A stretch of DNA of 11,245 bases from positions 1 to 11,245 of the forward strand of contig CALGGQ010000168.1 in assembly GCA_937915775.1 (NCBI GenBank), in the 5' to 3' direction. The notes beneath the pieces were generated by a model. It saw nothing but the letters and a program-made list of their open reading frames with translations, did no database searches and was not told where the DNA came from. The translations under genes were made by a program, and so were the position numbers. Of the stretch, positions 1-6,854 are shown one piece after another. Every line of letters starts with the position of its first letter. Within the stretch, counting starts at the first letter, position 1. Source of the stretch: an uncultured Clostridia bacterium. Lineage in GTDB: Bacteria; Bacillota; Clostridia; Oscillospirales; Acutalibacteraceae.

Positions 1-44
1 CCACAAAAAATGATGGTAGACTCTTTTTTGTGTCTACCATCATT
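1..44 (-). terminator. Intrinsic terminator of the lipoprotein/ypeB unit
   Basis: A 13-bp perfect inverted repeat pairs 9-21 with 32-44 around a 10-nt loop. Read on the minus strand, the stem is followed by a T-rich tract (TTTTGTGG, positions 8 to 1). No T tract follows the stem on the plus strand, so the terminator works in the minus direction. It lies about 40 bp beyond the stop codon of the small lipoprotein gene, the expected place for the end of that transcript. Confidence 0.85.
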
Positions 45-82
45 ATATCACTTCACATACACCCGTTTCTTTCGGTATTGGC

Positions 83-412
83 TTAATCCAGCGCGTCCGA
101 AACAGCGTCGCCCGCACGGTCGATGGCGTTACCGGCGCCGTCCGCAATATCGTTGACTCCCTCGCCGATATCGTCGCCCACTCTGTCCGCTCTGTCAGCG
201 ATTTCATCGCCCATATTGTTACGGTCTGTTGTGGTGGTGCGGTTTGCCGTGGTAGTCATACGGTCGGTCGTTGTGCTTCTTCTTTCGGTGGTGGAAATAC
301 CGGAAACACCGGAGGTGCTGCCGAGCGTACCGTTGTTTTTGTTATCGGCACAGGCGGTGAAGGCGGCTGCCACCATCGTGATGACCGATAAAATGACCAG
401 TATCTTTTTCAT
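83..412 (-). CDS. Small putative lipoprotein, Thr-rich linker plus amphipathic repeat tail
   Basis: This encodes a 109-residue protein that I cannot assign to a named family. The chosen ATG at 412 begins MKKILVIL and has an AAAGGA ribosome binding site 8 bases upstream. An ATG at 418 would be only 2 bases from that site, and the one at 472 gives an implausible charged leader. Residues 4-20 are a hydrophobic signal peptide ending in a lipobox-like FTAC, so Cys21 is the probable lipidated residue and the protein should sit on the outer face of the cell or forespore membrane. Residues about 40-70 are a low-complexity linker of TTTDR/TTTANR-type units. The last 40 residues are an Asp/Ala/Gly-rich amphipathic stretch with repeated DRA/GDxI/AD patterns and few aromatic residues. 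The gene follows ypeB on the same strand with a 69-bp gap and has a terminator behind it. A role in spores is an inference from this linkage only. Confidence 0.7.
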   Translation of the reverse strand: MKKILVILSVITMVAAAFTACADNKNNGTLGSTSGVSGISTTERRSTTTDRMTTTANRTTTTDRNNMGDEIADRADRVGDDIGEGVNDIADGAGNAIDRAGDAVSDALD

Positions 413-481
413 GTTCATTTTCCTTTCTGATTTACTTTTACTATTGTTTGCAGAAAATTTACGAATATGCAAAATTTTTGA

Positions 482-1810
482 TTATTTTACCAAGGTGCCG
501 TTGTCCGAATAAAGCAGGAGCATAATGTCCTCCTCCTCGGCGGTGTTGCTGTTGATATAGACGAGTGCGTCCTCGCCTGTGTCCTTGCTGGTGCAGGTGA
601 ATTCCCAGCACATCGCCTCCGTGCCGTTTTCTTTCGGAATCACGCATTTTTTCACGTCGCTCACCGTCAGGTACGGCGACAGGCGCTTTTCCGCTTCATC
701 GGCGGAAACCTCGGCGCTGAACGGCTCCCGTTCAATGTGGTTGGTGAGATACGTCGCTGCGTCCAGCGAAACGATGCTGCCGTCCGCCATCGAAACGGCG
801 CATTTGATTAAATCGCTGTAGCAGTACACGCCGCCCTTGGCGTAGGCAAAATTGACGGTGCAGACATTGTCATTCACGCTGTAATACGATTCCTTCATAT
901 CGGTGTACCCGATGTGCTGCAAAAAGGCGGCGGCAAGATTGACGGCGTTTTCCTCGCTGATGCTGCTGTCCGTGATAATGCCGGAATAGAGAATGCTTTT
1001 CAGGTAGCCGCCCTGCTTTGTGACGGAAACCGTGTATCTGCCTGTTTTAAAGGTGTAGCAGGGCATAATGGATTTATCATCGCTGTCATAGCCGATTTTA
1101 TCCTCTGCAATTTTCAGCGAACGCGATACAACGGCGAGGCAGTCGTTCTTCCCCTTAACCTTCGATTGCCGCAGTAGCTCCGATTTTTTGTTCAGCACCT
1201 GGTCGGAAAACGGACCGTCGTACAGCAGCGTGGGGAACGCTTCAAAGGTTTTGGCGCTCTCCTTAAAGCCGGTGGACAGCGGCGCTGCTGACAGCTGCGT
1301 CGTGCTTTTCACATTGCCGTCGGTAATTTTTGCGCCGCTCTCCACGATGTTTACCATCTGCGTGGCGGCTGCGGAAAACTGCTGCGCGTACTGCAGGAGG
1401 GAAAGCAAGTTTTTGTGCTCCTGCTCACTCACCGTTCCGCCGCTTCGGATTTTGGTGCCGATGTAGGCAGCGTAGTCGCTCGCCTGTGATAAAAACTTAT
1501 AGGTGTTGCCAAGCTCCATTTGCGACACCGGCAGCCGGCTGACGGCGTTTTTCGCCGCGCTGCACTGGGCGTATAAATCCCGGCTGATGTCGCTAAGCTC
1601 CTGCGCCGAATTGGAATACAGGCTTTTCGTGAGGTCGGTGTTCACGGTGTCAAGGTATTCGTTGAGTTCGGAAAGCGACTGCTGATAGGTGATTTCCAGC
1701 TGATTTTTATAGCGGTTCATATCACGCGCATTGCTCGTCGCCGATACCACTAAAATGACGAGCCCGAGCGTGATGAACGATGTAATTCTGATAACATTCC
1801 GTCTGGTCAT
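482..1810 (-). CDS. ypeB: Spore germination protein YpeB (PepSY-domain)
   Basis: The product is 442 residues, about the usual YpeB length. In Bacillus, YpeB is made in the forespore and is needed for stable placement of the cortex-lytic enzyme SleB; it is degraded at germination. The start at 1810 has a clear GGAGG 6 bases upstream, while the ATG at 1837 lacks one. Residues about 6-24 form a single N-terminal membrane anchor. An alpha-helical region with the family pattern (YKNQLEITYQQSLSELNEYL onward) fills roughly residues 30-190. PepSY-like alpha/beta repeats follow, with SEENAVNLAAAFLQHIGY and SADEAEKRLSPYLTV as recognisable helices, and the family-like end is IMLLLYSDNGTLVK. Unlike in Bacillus, sleB is not the neighbour: the gene upstream is the divergent proB. 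The intergenic region 1811-1967 shows no sigma-G promoter that I would defend. The family call is from pattern recognition and is fairly secure. Confidence 0.88.
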   Translation of the reverse strand: MTRRNVIRITSFITLGLVILVVSATSNARDMNRYKNQLEITYQQSLSELNEYLDTVNTDLTKSLYSNSAQELSDISRDLYAQCSAAKNAVSRLPVSQMELGNTYKFLSQASDYAAYIGTKIRSGGTVSEQEHKNLLSLLQYAQQFSAAATQMVNIVESGAKITDGNVKSTTQLSAAPLSTGFKESAKTFEAFPTLLYDGPFSDQVLNKKSELLRQSKVKGKNDCLAVVSRSLKIAEDKIGYDSDDKSIMPCYTFKTGRYTVSVTKQGGYLKSILYSGIITDSSISEENAVNLAAAFLQHIGYTDMKESYYSVNDNVCTVNFAYAKGGVYCYSDLIKCAVSMADGSIVSLDAATYLTNHIEREPFSAEVSADEAEKRLSPYLTVSDVKKCVIPKENGTEAMCWEFTCTSKDTGEDALVYINSNTAEEEDIMLLLYSDNGTLVK

Positions 1811-1907
1811 ACTGTTCCTCCGTATTGTTGTTTTCATCGCTATTGTGCGCAGACGGCGGGGAAATATGAATGTTTTTTTAAAATTTAACGGCGCGGCGGA
1901 TTAATGA

Positions 1908-1936
1908 TTGTATTATAAAAACCGTTGTGGTATAAT
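1908..1936 (+). promoter_or_regulatory. Sigma-A-type promoter of proBA
   Basis: TTGTAT (1908-1913) is a weak -35 element. It is followed after 17 bp by a perfect TATAAT (1931-1936) preceded by TGG, which makes an extended -10. Transcription would start near 1943, leaving a leader of only about 25 nt before the proB ATG. That leaves no room for a T-box, riboswitch or attenuator. The element lies in the 157-bp gap between the divergent ypeB and proB starts. Confidence 0.75.
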
Positions 1937-1967
1937 ATTACGGATTATAAAATGGAGTAGTATACAT

Positions 1968-2750
1968 ATGACTGATATGAGAAGAAAACGCCTTGTCGTC
2001 AAGGTTGGCACGTCCACGTTAACCCACGCAACGGGAAAAACGAATATCGCCCGTATGGAAAAGCTGGTACGGGTGCTGGCGGATTTGCATAATATGGGGC
2101 ATGAGGTGCTGCTCGTGTCGTCCGGTGCTGTCGGCGTCGGGCTCGGCAAGCTCGGCGTGAAGGAGCGCCCGTCCGCCACGAAGGAGCTGCAGGCGGCTGC
2201 CGCCATCGGGCAGGGCGAGCTGATGTTTTTATACGATAAATTCTTTTCGGAATTCGGTATCAACGTGGCGCAGCTGCTGTTCACCACCGAGGAGATGGAG
2301 GATGCACAGAGCAGGGAGCATCTGCTTGATACTTTCCGTCAGCTGCTGGCGTTTGAGGCAATTCCGATTGTGAATGAAAACGACAGTGTGTCCGTTGATG
2401 AATTGCTCAACGGCGATAACGACTGCCTTTCCGCTACGGTAGCGGCGCTGGTGGAAGCGGATATGCTGCTGATGCTGACGGATACCGACGGGCTGTACGA
2501 CGCTAACCCGAAGGAAAACCCGAACGCGAAGCTGATAGAAACGGTGACGGCCATCACCGAGGAGATAGAACATGCGGCAGGCGGTGCCGGCAGCCGCGGT
2601 ACCGGCGGCTTTATGACGAAAATCCGCGCCGCAAAAATAGCTACTGCCGCGGGTGTTCCCGTGGTAATTATGAACGGCAACGACCCGGCGGCGATGTACC
2701 GTGTGCTGGAGGGTGAACGCGTCGGCACGATGTTTTTGCCGAAGGAGTGA
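1968..2750 (+). CDS. proB: Glutamate 5-kinase, short form without PUA domain
   Basis: This enzyme phosphorylates L-glutamate with ATP to gamma-glutamyl phosphate, the first committed step of proline synthesis in the cytoplasm. The 260-residue product is a single amino-acid-kinase domain. KVGTST (12-17) is the N-terminal nucleotide-binding strand, VNENDSV (135-141) the glutamate/regulatory loop, LTDTDGLYDANP (170-181) the family signature and GTGGFMTK (211-218) the nucleotide-binding glycine loop. The ATG at 1968 was chosen because a GGAG stands 10 bases upstream; the in-frame ATG at 1908 lies within the promoter. E. coli ProB is about 367 residues because it carries a C-terminal PUA domain. 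That domain is missing here and the protein ends cleanly after the kinase fold, as in other short clostridial forms. The stop is 5 bp before the proA start. Feedback inhibition by proline is known in the family but cannot be read from the sequence. Confidence 0.95.
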   Translation: MTDMRRKRLVVKVGTSTLTHATGKTNIARMEKLVRVLADLHNMGHEVLLVSSGAVGVGLGKLGVKERPSATKELQAAAAIGQGELMFLYDKFFSEFGINVAQLLFTTEEMEDAQSREHLLDTFRQLLAFEAIPIVNENDSVSVDELLNGDNDCLSATVAALVEADMLLMLTDTDGLYDANPKENPNAKLIETVTAITEEIEHAAGGAGSRGTGGFMTKIRAAKIATAAGVPVVIMNGNDPAAMYRVLEGERVGTMFLPKE

Positions 2751-2755
2751 AGAAT

Positions 2756-3997
2756 ATGTCAGTTAAAGAATTGGGCATCCGTGCCAGGAACACACAACCG
2801 TTTCTTGCCACGGTGACAACGGAGGATAAAAACAGAGCGCTGCTCAAAATAGCAGACGCGCTGGAAGAGAATATGCCGGCGATTCTGGAAGCCAACCTCC
2901 TTGATTTGGCAAACGGCAGGGAAAACGGACTGAATGCCGGTCTGCTGGACAGATTAATGCTGGATGAAAACCGCATCAAAGGCATCGCCGACGGCGTGCG
3001 GCAGGTTGCCGCGTTGGAGGATGCGTGCGGCAAAACAGTCTATGAGCACGAAAAGGACAACGGTCTGCTGATTAAAAAGGTGACTGTGCCTATCGGCGTG
3101 ATCGGCATTATCTATGAAGCGCGCCCGAACGTCACGCCCGATGCGGCGGCGCTTTGCCTGAAAAGCGGCAACGCCGTTATTCTGCGCGGCGGCAAGGAGG
3201 CAATTCATTCCAATACGGCGCTTGCGGAAACGATGCGCGGCGCGCTGGCAGCAGCAGGCTTCCCGAAGGACGTCATTCAGCTGGTGGAGGATACAAGCAG
3301 AAGCTCTGCGTCCGAAATGATGACTCTGAACGGCTATCTCGACTGTCTGATTCCGCGCGGCGGCAAGGGCTTAATTCAAGCCGTGGTGCAGCAGTCCACC
3401 GTGCCGGTGATTGAAACCGGCTCCGGCAACTGCCATATTTATGTGGACGAGAGCGCCGATCTTGATATGGCGGCAAGGATTATCTTTAATGCGAAAACGC
3501 AGCGCATCAGCGTGTGCAATGCGTGTGAAAGCCTGGTCATTCACAGTGCCGTCATCAAGGAGGCGCTGCCGAAAATCAAGGCTGCGCTCGATGAAAAGGC
3601 GGTAGAAATCCGCGGCGATGCGCGCGCAAGAGCTGTCTGCAGCGATATCCTTCCCGCTACCGAGGAGGATTATTACACCGAGTATCTTGATTATATTATC
3701 AGCGTGAAAACCGTTGACAGCCTGGATGAAGCCATCGCGCATATTAACGGGCATTCAACGGGACACAGCGAAGCCATTATCACGAAAAATGAGGCAAACG
3801 CAGCGCGTTTTCTGCAGTGCATTGATTCCTCCTCCGTCTATGTGAATGCCTCCACGCGCTTTACGGACGGCGGCGAATTCGGTCTCGGGGCGGAAATCGG
3901 CATCTCCACCCAGAAGCTGCATGCCAGAGGCCCGATGGGACTGGCGGCGCTGACCTCTACAAAATATCTGATTTACGGAAACGGACAAATAAGATAA
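2756..3997 (+). CDS. proA: Glutamate-5-semialdehyde dehydrogenase (gamma-glutamyl phosphate reductase)
   Basis: ProA reduces gamma-glutamyl phosphate with NADPH to glutamate-5-semialdehyde, which cyclises to pyrroline-5-carboxylate. It is the second proline step and takes over the unstable product of ProB. The 413-residue length matches E. coli ProA (417). Visible aldehyde-dehydrogenase-fold signatures include PIGVIGIIYEARPNVTPDAA, LKSGNAVILRGGKEAIHSN, LIPRGGKGLI and the catalytic segment RISVCNACES, with Cys254 as the expected nucleophile. Near the C-terminus are NASTRFTDGGEFGLGAEIGI and HARGPMGL. The ATG at 2756 has GGAG 8 bases upstream, inside the end of proB; a GTG at 2747 is possible but lacks such a site. 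No proC is present in the window. The stop codon overlaps the next ATG by one base (TAATG), which suggests translational coupling. Confidence 0.96.
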   Translation: MSVKELGIRARNTQPFLATVTTEDKNRALLKIADALEENMPAILEANLLDLANGRENGLNAGLLDRLMLDENRIKGIADGVRQVAALEDACGKTVYEHEKDNGLLIKKVTVPIGVIGIIYEARPNVTPDAAALCLKSGNAVILRGGKEAIHSNTALAETMRGALAAAGFPKDVIQLVEDTSRSSASEMMTLNGYLDCLIPRGGKGLIQAVVQQSTVPVIETGSGNCHIYVDESADLDMAARIIFNAKTQRISVCNACESLVIHSAVIKEALPKIKAALDEKAVEIRGDARARAVCSDILPATEEDYYTEYLDYIISVKTVDSLDEAIAHINGHSTGHSEAIITKNEANAARFLQCIDSSSVYVNASTRFTDGGEFGLGAEIGISTQKLHARGPMGLAALTSTKYLIYGNGQIR

Positions 3998-5286
3998 TGA
4001 AGAAAAAACAACAACCTCCTCAAACGGAGCAGCAGGCGGCAGCCGAAACCAAAAAGAATAAAGGGAAAGCGGGCAAGGTGATTCTCATCATCATTGCACT
4101 GCTTGCCGTCGCGCTGGCGGCGTTTTTCGGCGTAGTGAAATACCTTGACCCGTCGTTCAGCGTGCTGCCGAAGGGTATGCAGGAGGATATCAGCAAGGCG
4201 GTGCGCTTTGTGGATGAGGATTTGCTCGGGCATACCGAGGCAGTCAGCCGCACTACCGAGCCCGTGAGTTTGGTGCCGGTTTCCACTACGGTGACGACAA
4301 CGAAGCCGGCAGCCGAATATCTGCCGATTGAGGAGTTTGCCACGGAGTCTGCAAAGGGCGGCAACCTGCTTGGCAATATCTTAAACGGCGGTAAGGTCGG
4401 TACGGATATGACCTATATCTATCATATCGTGGACGGTGAGGGCATTTACCGCTTCAATCCGCTCAGCGAGGAAGCGATGAAGTATTATTCCACGGTGGAC
4501 AAGCTTTCCAGCCTAAATCTCCGCGGGGAATACCTCTACTTTGTGAATGAGCAGACGCAGGCGCTCTATCGTCTGAAAAAAGGCTCACAGAAAACGGAAA
4601 AGCTCGCCGATAACGTACGGCTGGCATATCTCTATGACGCGACGATGTACTATGTGACGAACGACAACAGTCTGTATCTGATGCCGCTCGGCGAACTGCA
4701 GGCGAAAAAGCTCTATTCCTCTCACGATAACGCCATGCAGCTTGTCGGTATTTCGAACACCCGCGTGTTCTTTACCGTTACGAACTTTTCCGGCAATCAG
4801 GAGTATATGACGATTGATAACGAAGCCAAGGAAAAGGTTATGCGCTTCCGTGCGAAAACGGAGAAGGACGAGTTGCTCTGTCCTGTGCTGGAAAACGGTT
4901 TCCTTTACTATTATCTGCGGCAGTCGGACGGCAGTTATACGCTGTACCGCCAGAAATACGGCTCGCAGCTTGTTGTGCCGCTGGTGGAAAAGGTGAGCGT
5001 CACAAGCGTTTATCCCGCAGTGGAGATGAACCGTCTTTACTATGCAGTGCTGGACGGCAACCGCTTCAGTATGATGGAAATGAATATGAACTCTAAGGAT
5101 GTCAAGGTGCTGCTCTCCACCGGCAAGACGGATGCGAGCAATACGCTGACGGTGCAGCACGCGCAGACCTATGATTTCATTTTAGGCTACCGCGGCGAGC
5201 AGGGCGGCAATATCTATGCCGGCTCCTGCATTTATACCTCCTCCAATAACGTGATGTGGTTTGAAAACAGCCGCTGGAGCTATTAG
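3997..5286 (+). CDS. Membrane-anchored DUF5050-like beta-propeller protein
   Basis: The 429-residue product has a Lys/Gln-rich cytoplasmic N-terminus (1-27), one transmembrane helix (28-47) and a Thr/Ser-rich linker around residues 85-110 (TTVTTTKP). A large extracytoplasmic domain follows, with recurrent units that start with an aromatic beta-strand such as YLYFVN, TMYYVTN, FLYYYLR and RLYYAVL. I place six units starting near residues 140, 179, 217, 256, 302 and 347, a period of about 38-47. This fits the DUF5050/PQQ-like propeller proteins common in clostridial membranes, whose ligands are mostly unknown. There is no catalytic signature. The start overlaps the proA stop (TAATG) and only weak Shine-Dalgarno complementarity precedes it, so translation probably depends on coupling. 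The flippase gene follows after 37 bp. The topology is clear; the function is not known. Confidence 0.85.
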   Translation: MKKKQQPPQTEQQAAAETKKNKGKAGKVILIIIALLAVALAAFFGVVKYLDPSFSVLPKGMQEDISKAVRFVDEDLLGHTEAVSRTTEPVSLVPVSTTVTTTKPAAEYLPIEEFATESAKGGNLLGNILNGGKVGTDMTYIYHIVDGEGIYRFNPLSEEAMKYYSTVDKLSSLNLRGEYLYFVNEQTQALYRLKKGSQKTEKLADNVRLAYLYDATMYYVTNDNSLYLMPLGELQAKKLYSSHDNAMQLVGISNTRVFFTVTNFSGNQEYMTIDNEAKEKVMRFRAKTEKDELLCPVLENGFLYYYLRQSDGSYTLYRQKYGSQLVVPLVEKVSVTSVYPAVEMNRLYYAVLDGNRFSMMEMNMNSKDVKVLLSTGKTDASNTLTVQHAQTYDFILGYRGEQGGNIYAGSCIYTSSNNVMWFENSRWSY

Positions 5287-5323
5287 GCAATGAATTTTAC
5301 GAAAAATAAGGACTTATCGATTT

Positions 5324-6757
5324 ATGGATAAATATAAAAAGCTGGCGACGAATACGATAATTTTTGCCATCGGCACCTTCTCTTCCAAGGTACTGAGCTT
5401 TTTGCTGATGCCGTACGTCACCCGTATGCTTGTTACGGGCGATTACGGTACGGCAGATCTGGTGCAGCAGACGGCAAACGTGCTGATTCCGATTGTTTTT
5501 CTGCAAATCAATTCGGCAGCGCTGCGCTTTGCGCTGGATAAGGACAGCGACAAGGCGGAGGTGTTCACCGTCGGCGTCAGAACTACGCTGCGCGGCTTTG
5601 TCGTTTTTCTGCTGCTGGCGTACCCTATCAGCCTGATTAATATCAACGGATTTAAAATTAAGGATTACATTGTTTTGCTGTATGCCTTTGTGCTGGTGTC
5701 CGGCTTCCGTCAGCTGTGCCAGCAGTTTGTGCGCGGCTGCGGCAGGGTAAAGACCTTTGCCGTTGACGGTATTCTGGCAACGGGAACAACACTGCTGTTT
5801 AACCTGCTGTTCCTCGGTCCGCTGAAATGGGGCGTGAACGGCTATATCCTTGCGATTATCGCCTCGGATTTATGCTCCGTGCTGTTCCTGACCGTTTCGT
5901 GCAAGCTGTGGAAAAACATTAAGCTAAAGGGCGTTCGCAAATCCGCGACGATGGAGATGCTGCGCTATTCCATTCCGATGATGCCGTCCATCATTTTATG
6001 GTGGATTATCAATGTGTCTGACCGCTATATGGTTACGGGTTTCATCGGAACAGCGGAGACGGGACTGTATACCGCCGCCTCCAAAATCCCGAATTTCGTC
6101 GTGATGTTTTCGTCCATTTTCATTGACGCCTGGCAGCTTTCCGCCGTTGATGAATATAATAACGACGGCACGGAGGATTTCTTTACCAAGGTGTTCCGCG
6201 TGTATTCGGGCGGTATTTTTGCCGTGTCGGCAGGGCTGATTGTGTTCTGTCAGCTGCTGACGAAAATCCTCGTTGCGCCGAGTTATTACGATTCCTGGCA
6301 GTATGTGCCGATTCTGATTATGGGCACCGCGATTTCCTGCCATGTTAATTTCCTCGCCTCCGTCTATATGGCGGAAAAAAAGAATGTGATGGCGATGGTG
6401 ACCGCGTTTGCAGGCGCCGCCACCAACGTTGCGTTGAACCTGCTGTTAATTCCGTCTATCGGCGCTATCGGCGCGGCGATTGCCACTGCGATTTCGTTCA
6501 TCGTGGCGTTCGTTGCGCGCGGCATTGACGCACGGCGCTTTCTGCACATTCATTACAATACGCCGCTGATTCTGCTGGAGATGGCGCTGCTGGCTGCGCA
6601 GAGCGGCGTGCTGCTGTATTTCCGTTCCGGTGTGCTGATGTACGCCATCGAGGGCGTGCTGCTGCTTGTAATGCTCGGCGTCAACTTCAAGCCGGTAATG
6701 GAACTTGTGCATCTGCTGCTCGATAAATTCCTCAAGCGCGGCAAGAAAACAGAATAA
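5324..6757 (+). CDS. Polysaccharide/oligosaccharide flippase (Wzx/MVF superfamily)
   Basis: This is a 477-residue integral membrane protein of the MATE/MVF type, a family that moves lipid-linked sugar units across the cytoplasmic membrane. The N-terminal pattern NTIIFAIGTFSSKVLSFLLM followed by PYVTRMLVTGDYGTADLVQQ is typical of the Polysacc_synt domain. I see about 12-14 hydrophobic segments spread over the full length, the conserved mid-protein segment SIPMMPSIILWWIINVSDRY, and a C-terminal half (AGAATNVALNLLLIPSIGAI) like the Polysacc_synt_C domain. The length is normal for the family. An AAGGA lies 11 bases before the ATG. The gene ends the proBA unit, and no terminator is evident before the next promoter. 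No glycosyltransferases sit nearby, so the transported sugar cannot be guessed. MurJ is less likely than a Wzx-like or sporulation-type flippase, but this is not settled. Confidence 0.9.
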   Translation: MDKYKKLATNTIIFAIGTFSSKVLSFLLMPYVTRMLVTGDYGTADLVQQTANVLIPIVFLQINSAALRFALDKDSDKAEVFTVGVRTTLRGFVVFLLLAYPISLININGFKIKDYIVLLYAFVLVSGFRQLCQQFVRGCGRVKTFAVDGILATGTTLLFNLLFLGPLKWGVNGYILAIIASDLCSVLFLTVSCKLWKNIKLKGVRKSATMEMLRYSIPMMPSIILWWIINVSDRYMVTGFIGTAETGLYTAASKIPNFVVMFSSIFIDAWQLSAVDEYNNDGTEDFFTKVFRVYSGGIFAVSAGLIVFCQLLTKILVAPSYYDSWQYVPILIMGTAISCHVNFLASVYMAEKKNVMAMVTAFAGAATNVALNLLLIPSIGAIGAAIATAISFIVAFVARGIDARRFLHIHYNTPLILLEMALLAAQSGVLLYFRSGVLMYAIEGVLLLVMLGVNFKPVMELVHLLLDKFLKRGKKTE

Positions 6758-6770
6758 TTTATATTATAGG

Positions 6771-6799
6771 TTGCAATATCGTATAATTTGGTGTATAAT
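6771..6799 (+). promoter_or_regulatory. Sigma-A promoter of glgP
   Basis: TTGCAA (6771-6776) and a perfect TATAAT (6794-6799) are separated by the ideal 17 bp. A second GTATAAT copy lies 12 bp upstream (6781-6787) without a good -35, and may be an alternative or decoy -10. A transcript starting near 6806 would have a leader of about 50 nt. This separates glgP from the upstream flippase, 97 bp away. Confidence 0.8.
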
Positions 6800-6803
6800 A
6801 CAC

Positions 6804-6839
6804 AAAATCAAATTATATTCTTTTGATTTTTAAAATCAA
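6804..6839. repeat. Overlapping AT-rich inverted repeats in the glgP leader
   Basis: AAAATCAAA (6804-6812) is the exact inverse of TTTGATTTT (6822-6830), and TTGATTTT (6823-6830) is also the exact inverse of AAAATCAA (6832-6839). The middle arm can therefore pair with either flank, but not with both at once. The region lies between the glgP promoter and its GGAGG (6843-6847). It could be an operator or a weak leader structure. AT-rich sequence can also give this by chance, and no regulator is assigned. Confidence 0.4.
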
Positions 6840-6854
6840 TTTTGGAGGTTTTGT

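Noticed and set aside
454..478. A/T inverted repeat between ypeB and the lipoprotein gene as a terminator
   Set aside because: The stem is 7 bp of A/T only with an 11-base loop and has no T tract behind it on the minus strand, so read-through is more likely.
123..512. Plus-strand open frame over the small lipoprotein gene
   Set aside because: It is antisense to a frame with a proper ribosome binding site and lipobox, and its Ser/Val/Leu-rich start is the complement of the Thr/Asp/Arg repeats.
1943..1967. T-box or other amino-acid-responsive leader in front of proB
   Set aside because: The promoter leaves a leader of only about 25 nt, too short for any such element.
6771..6790. Possible catabolite-repression (cre) site over the glgP promoter
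   Set aside because: The TTGCAA and ATCG elements resemble the start of the cre consensus, but the spacing is off and the right half is missing.
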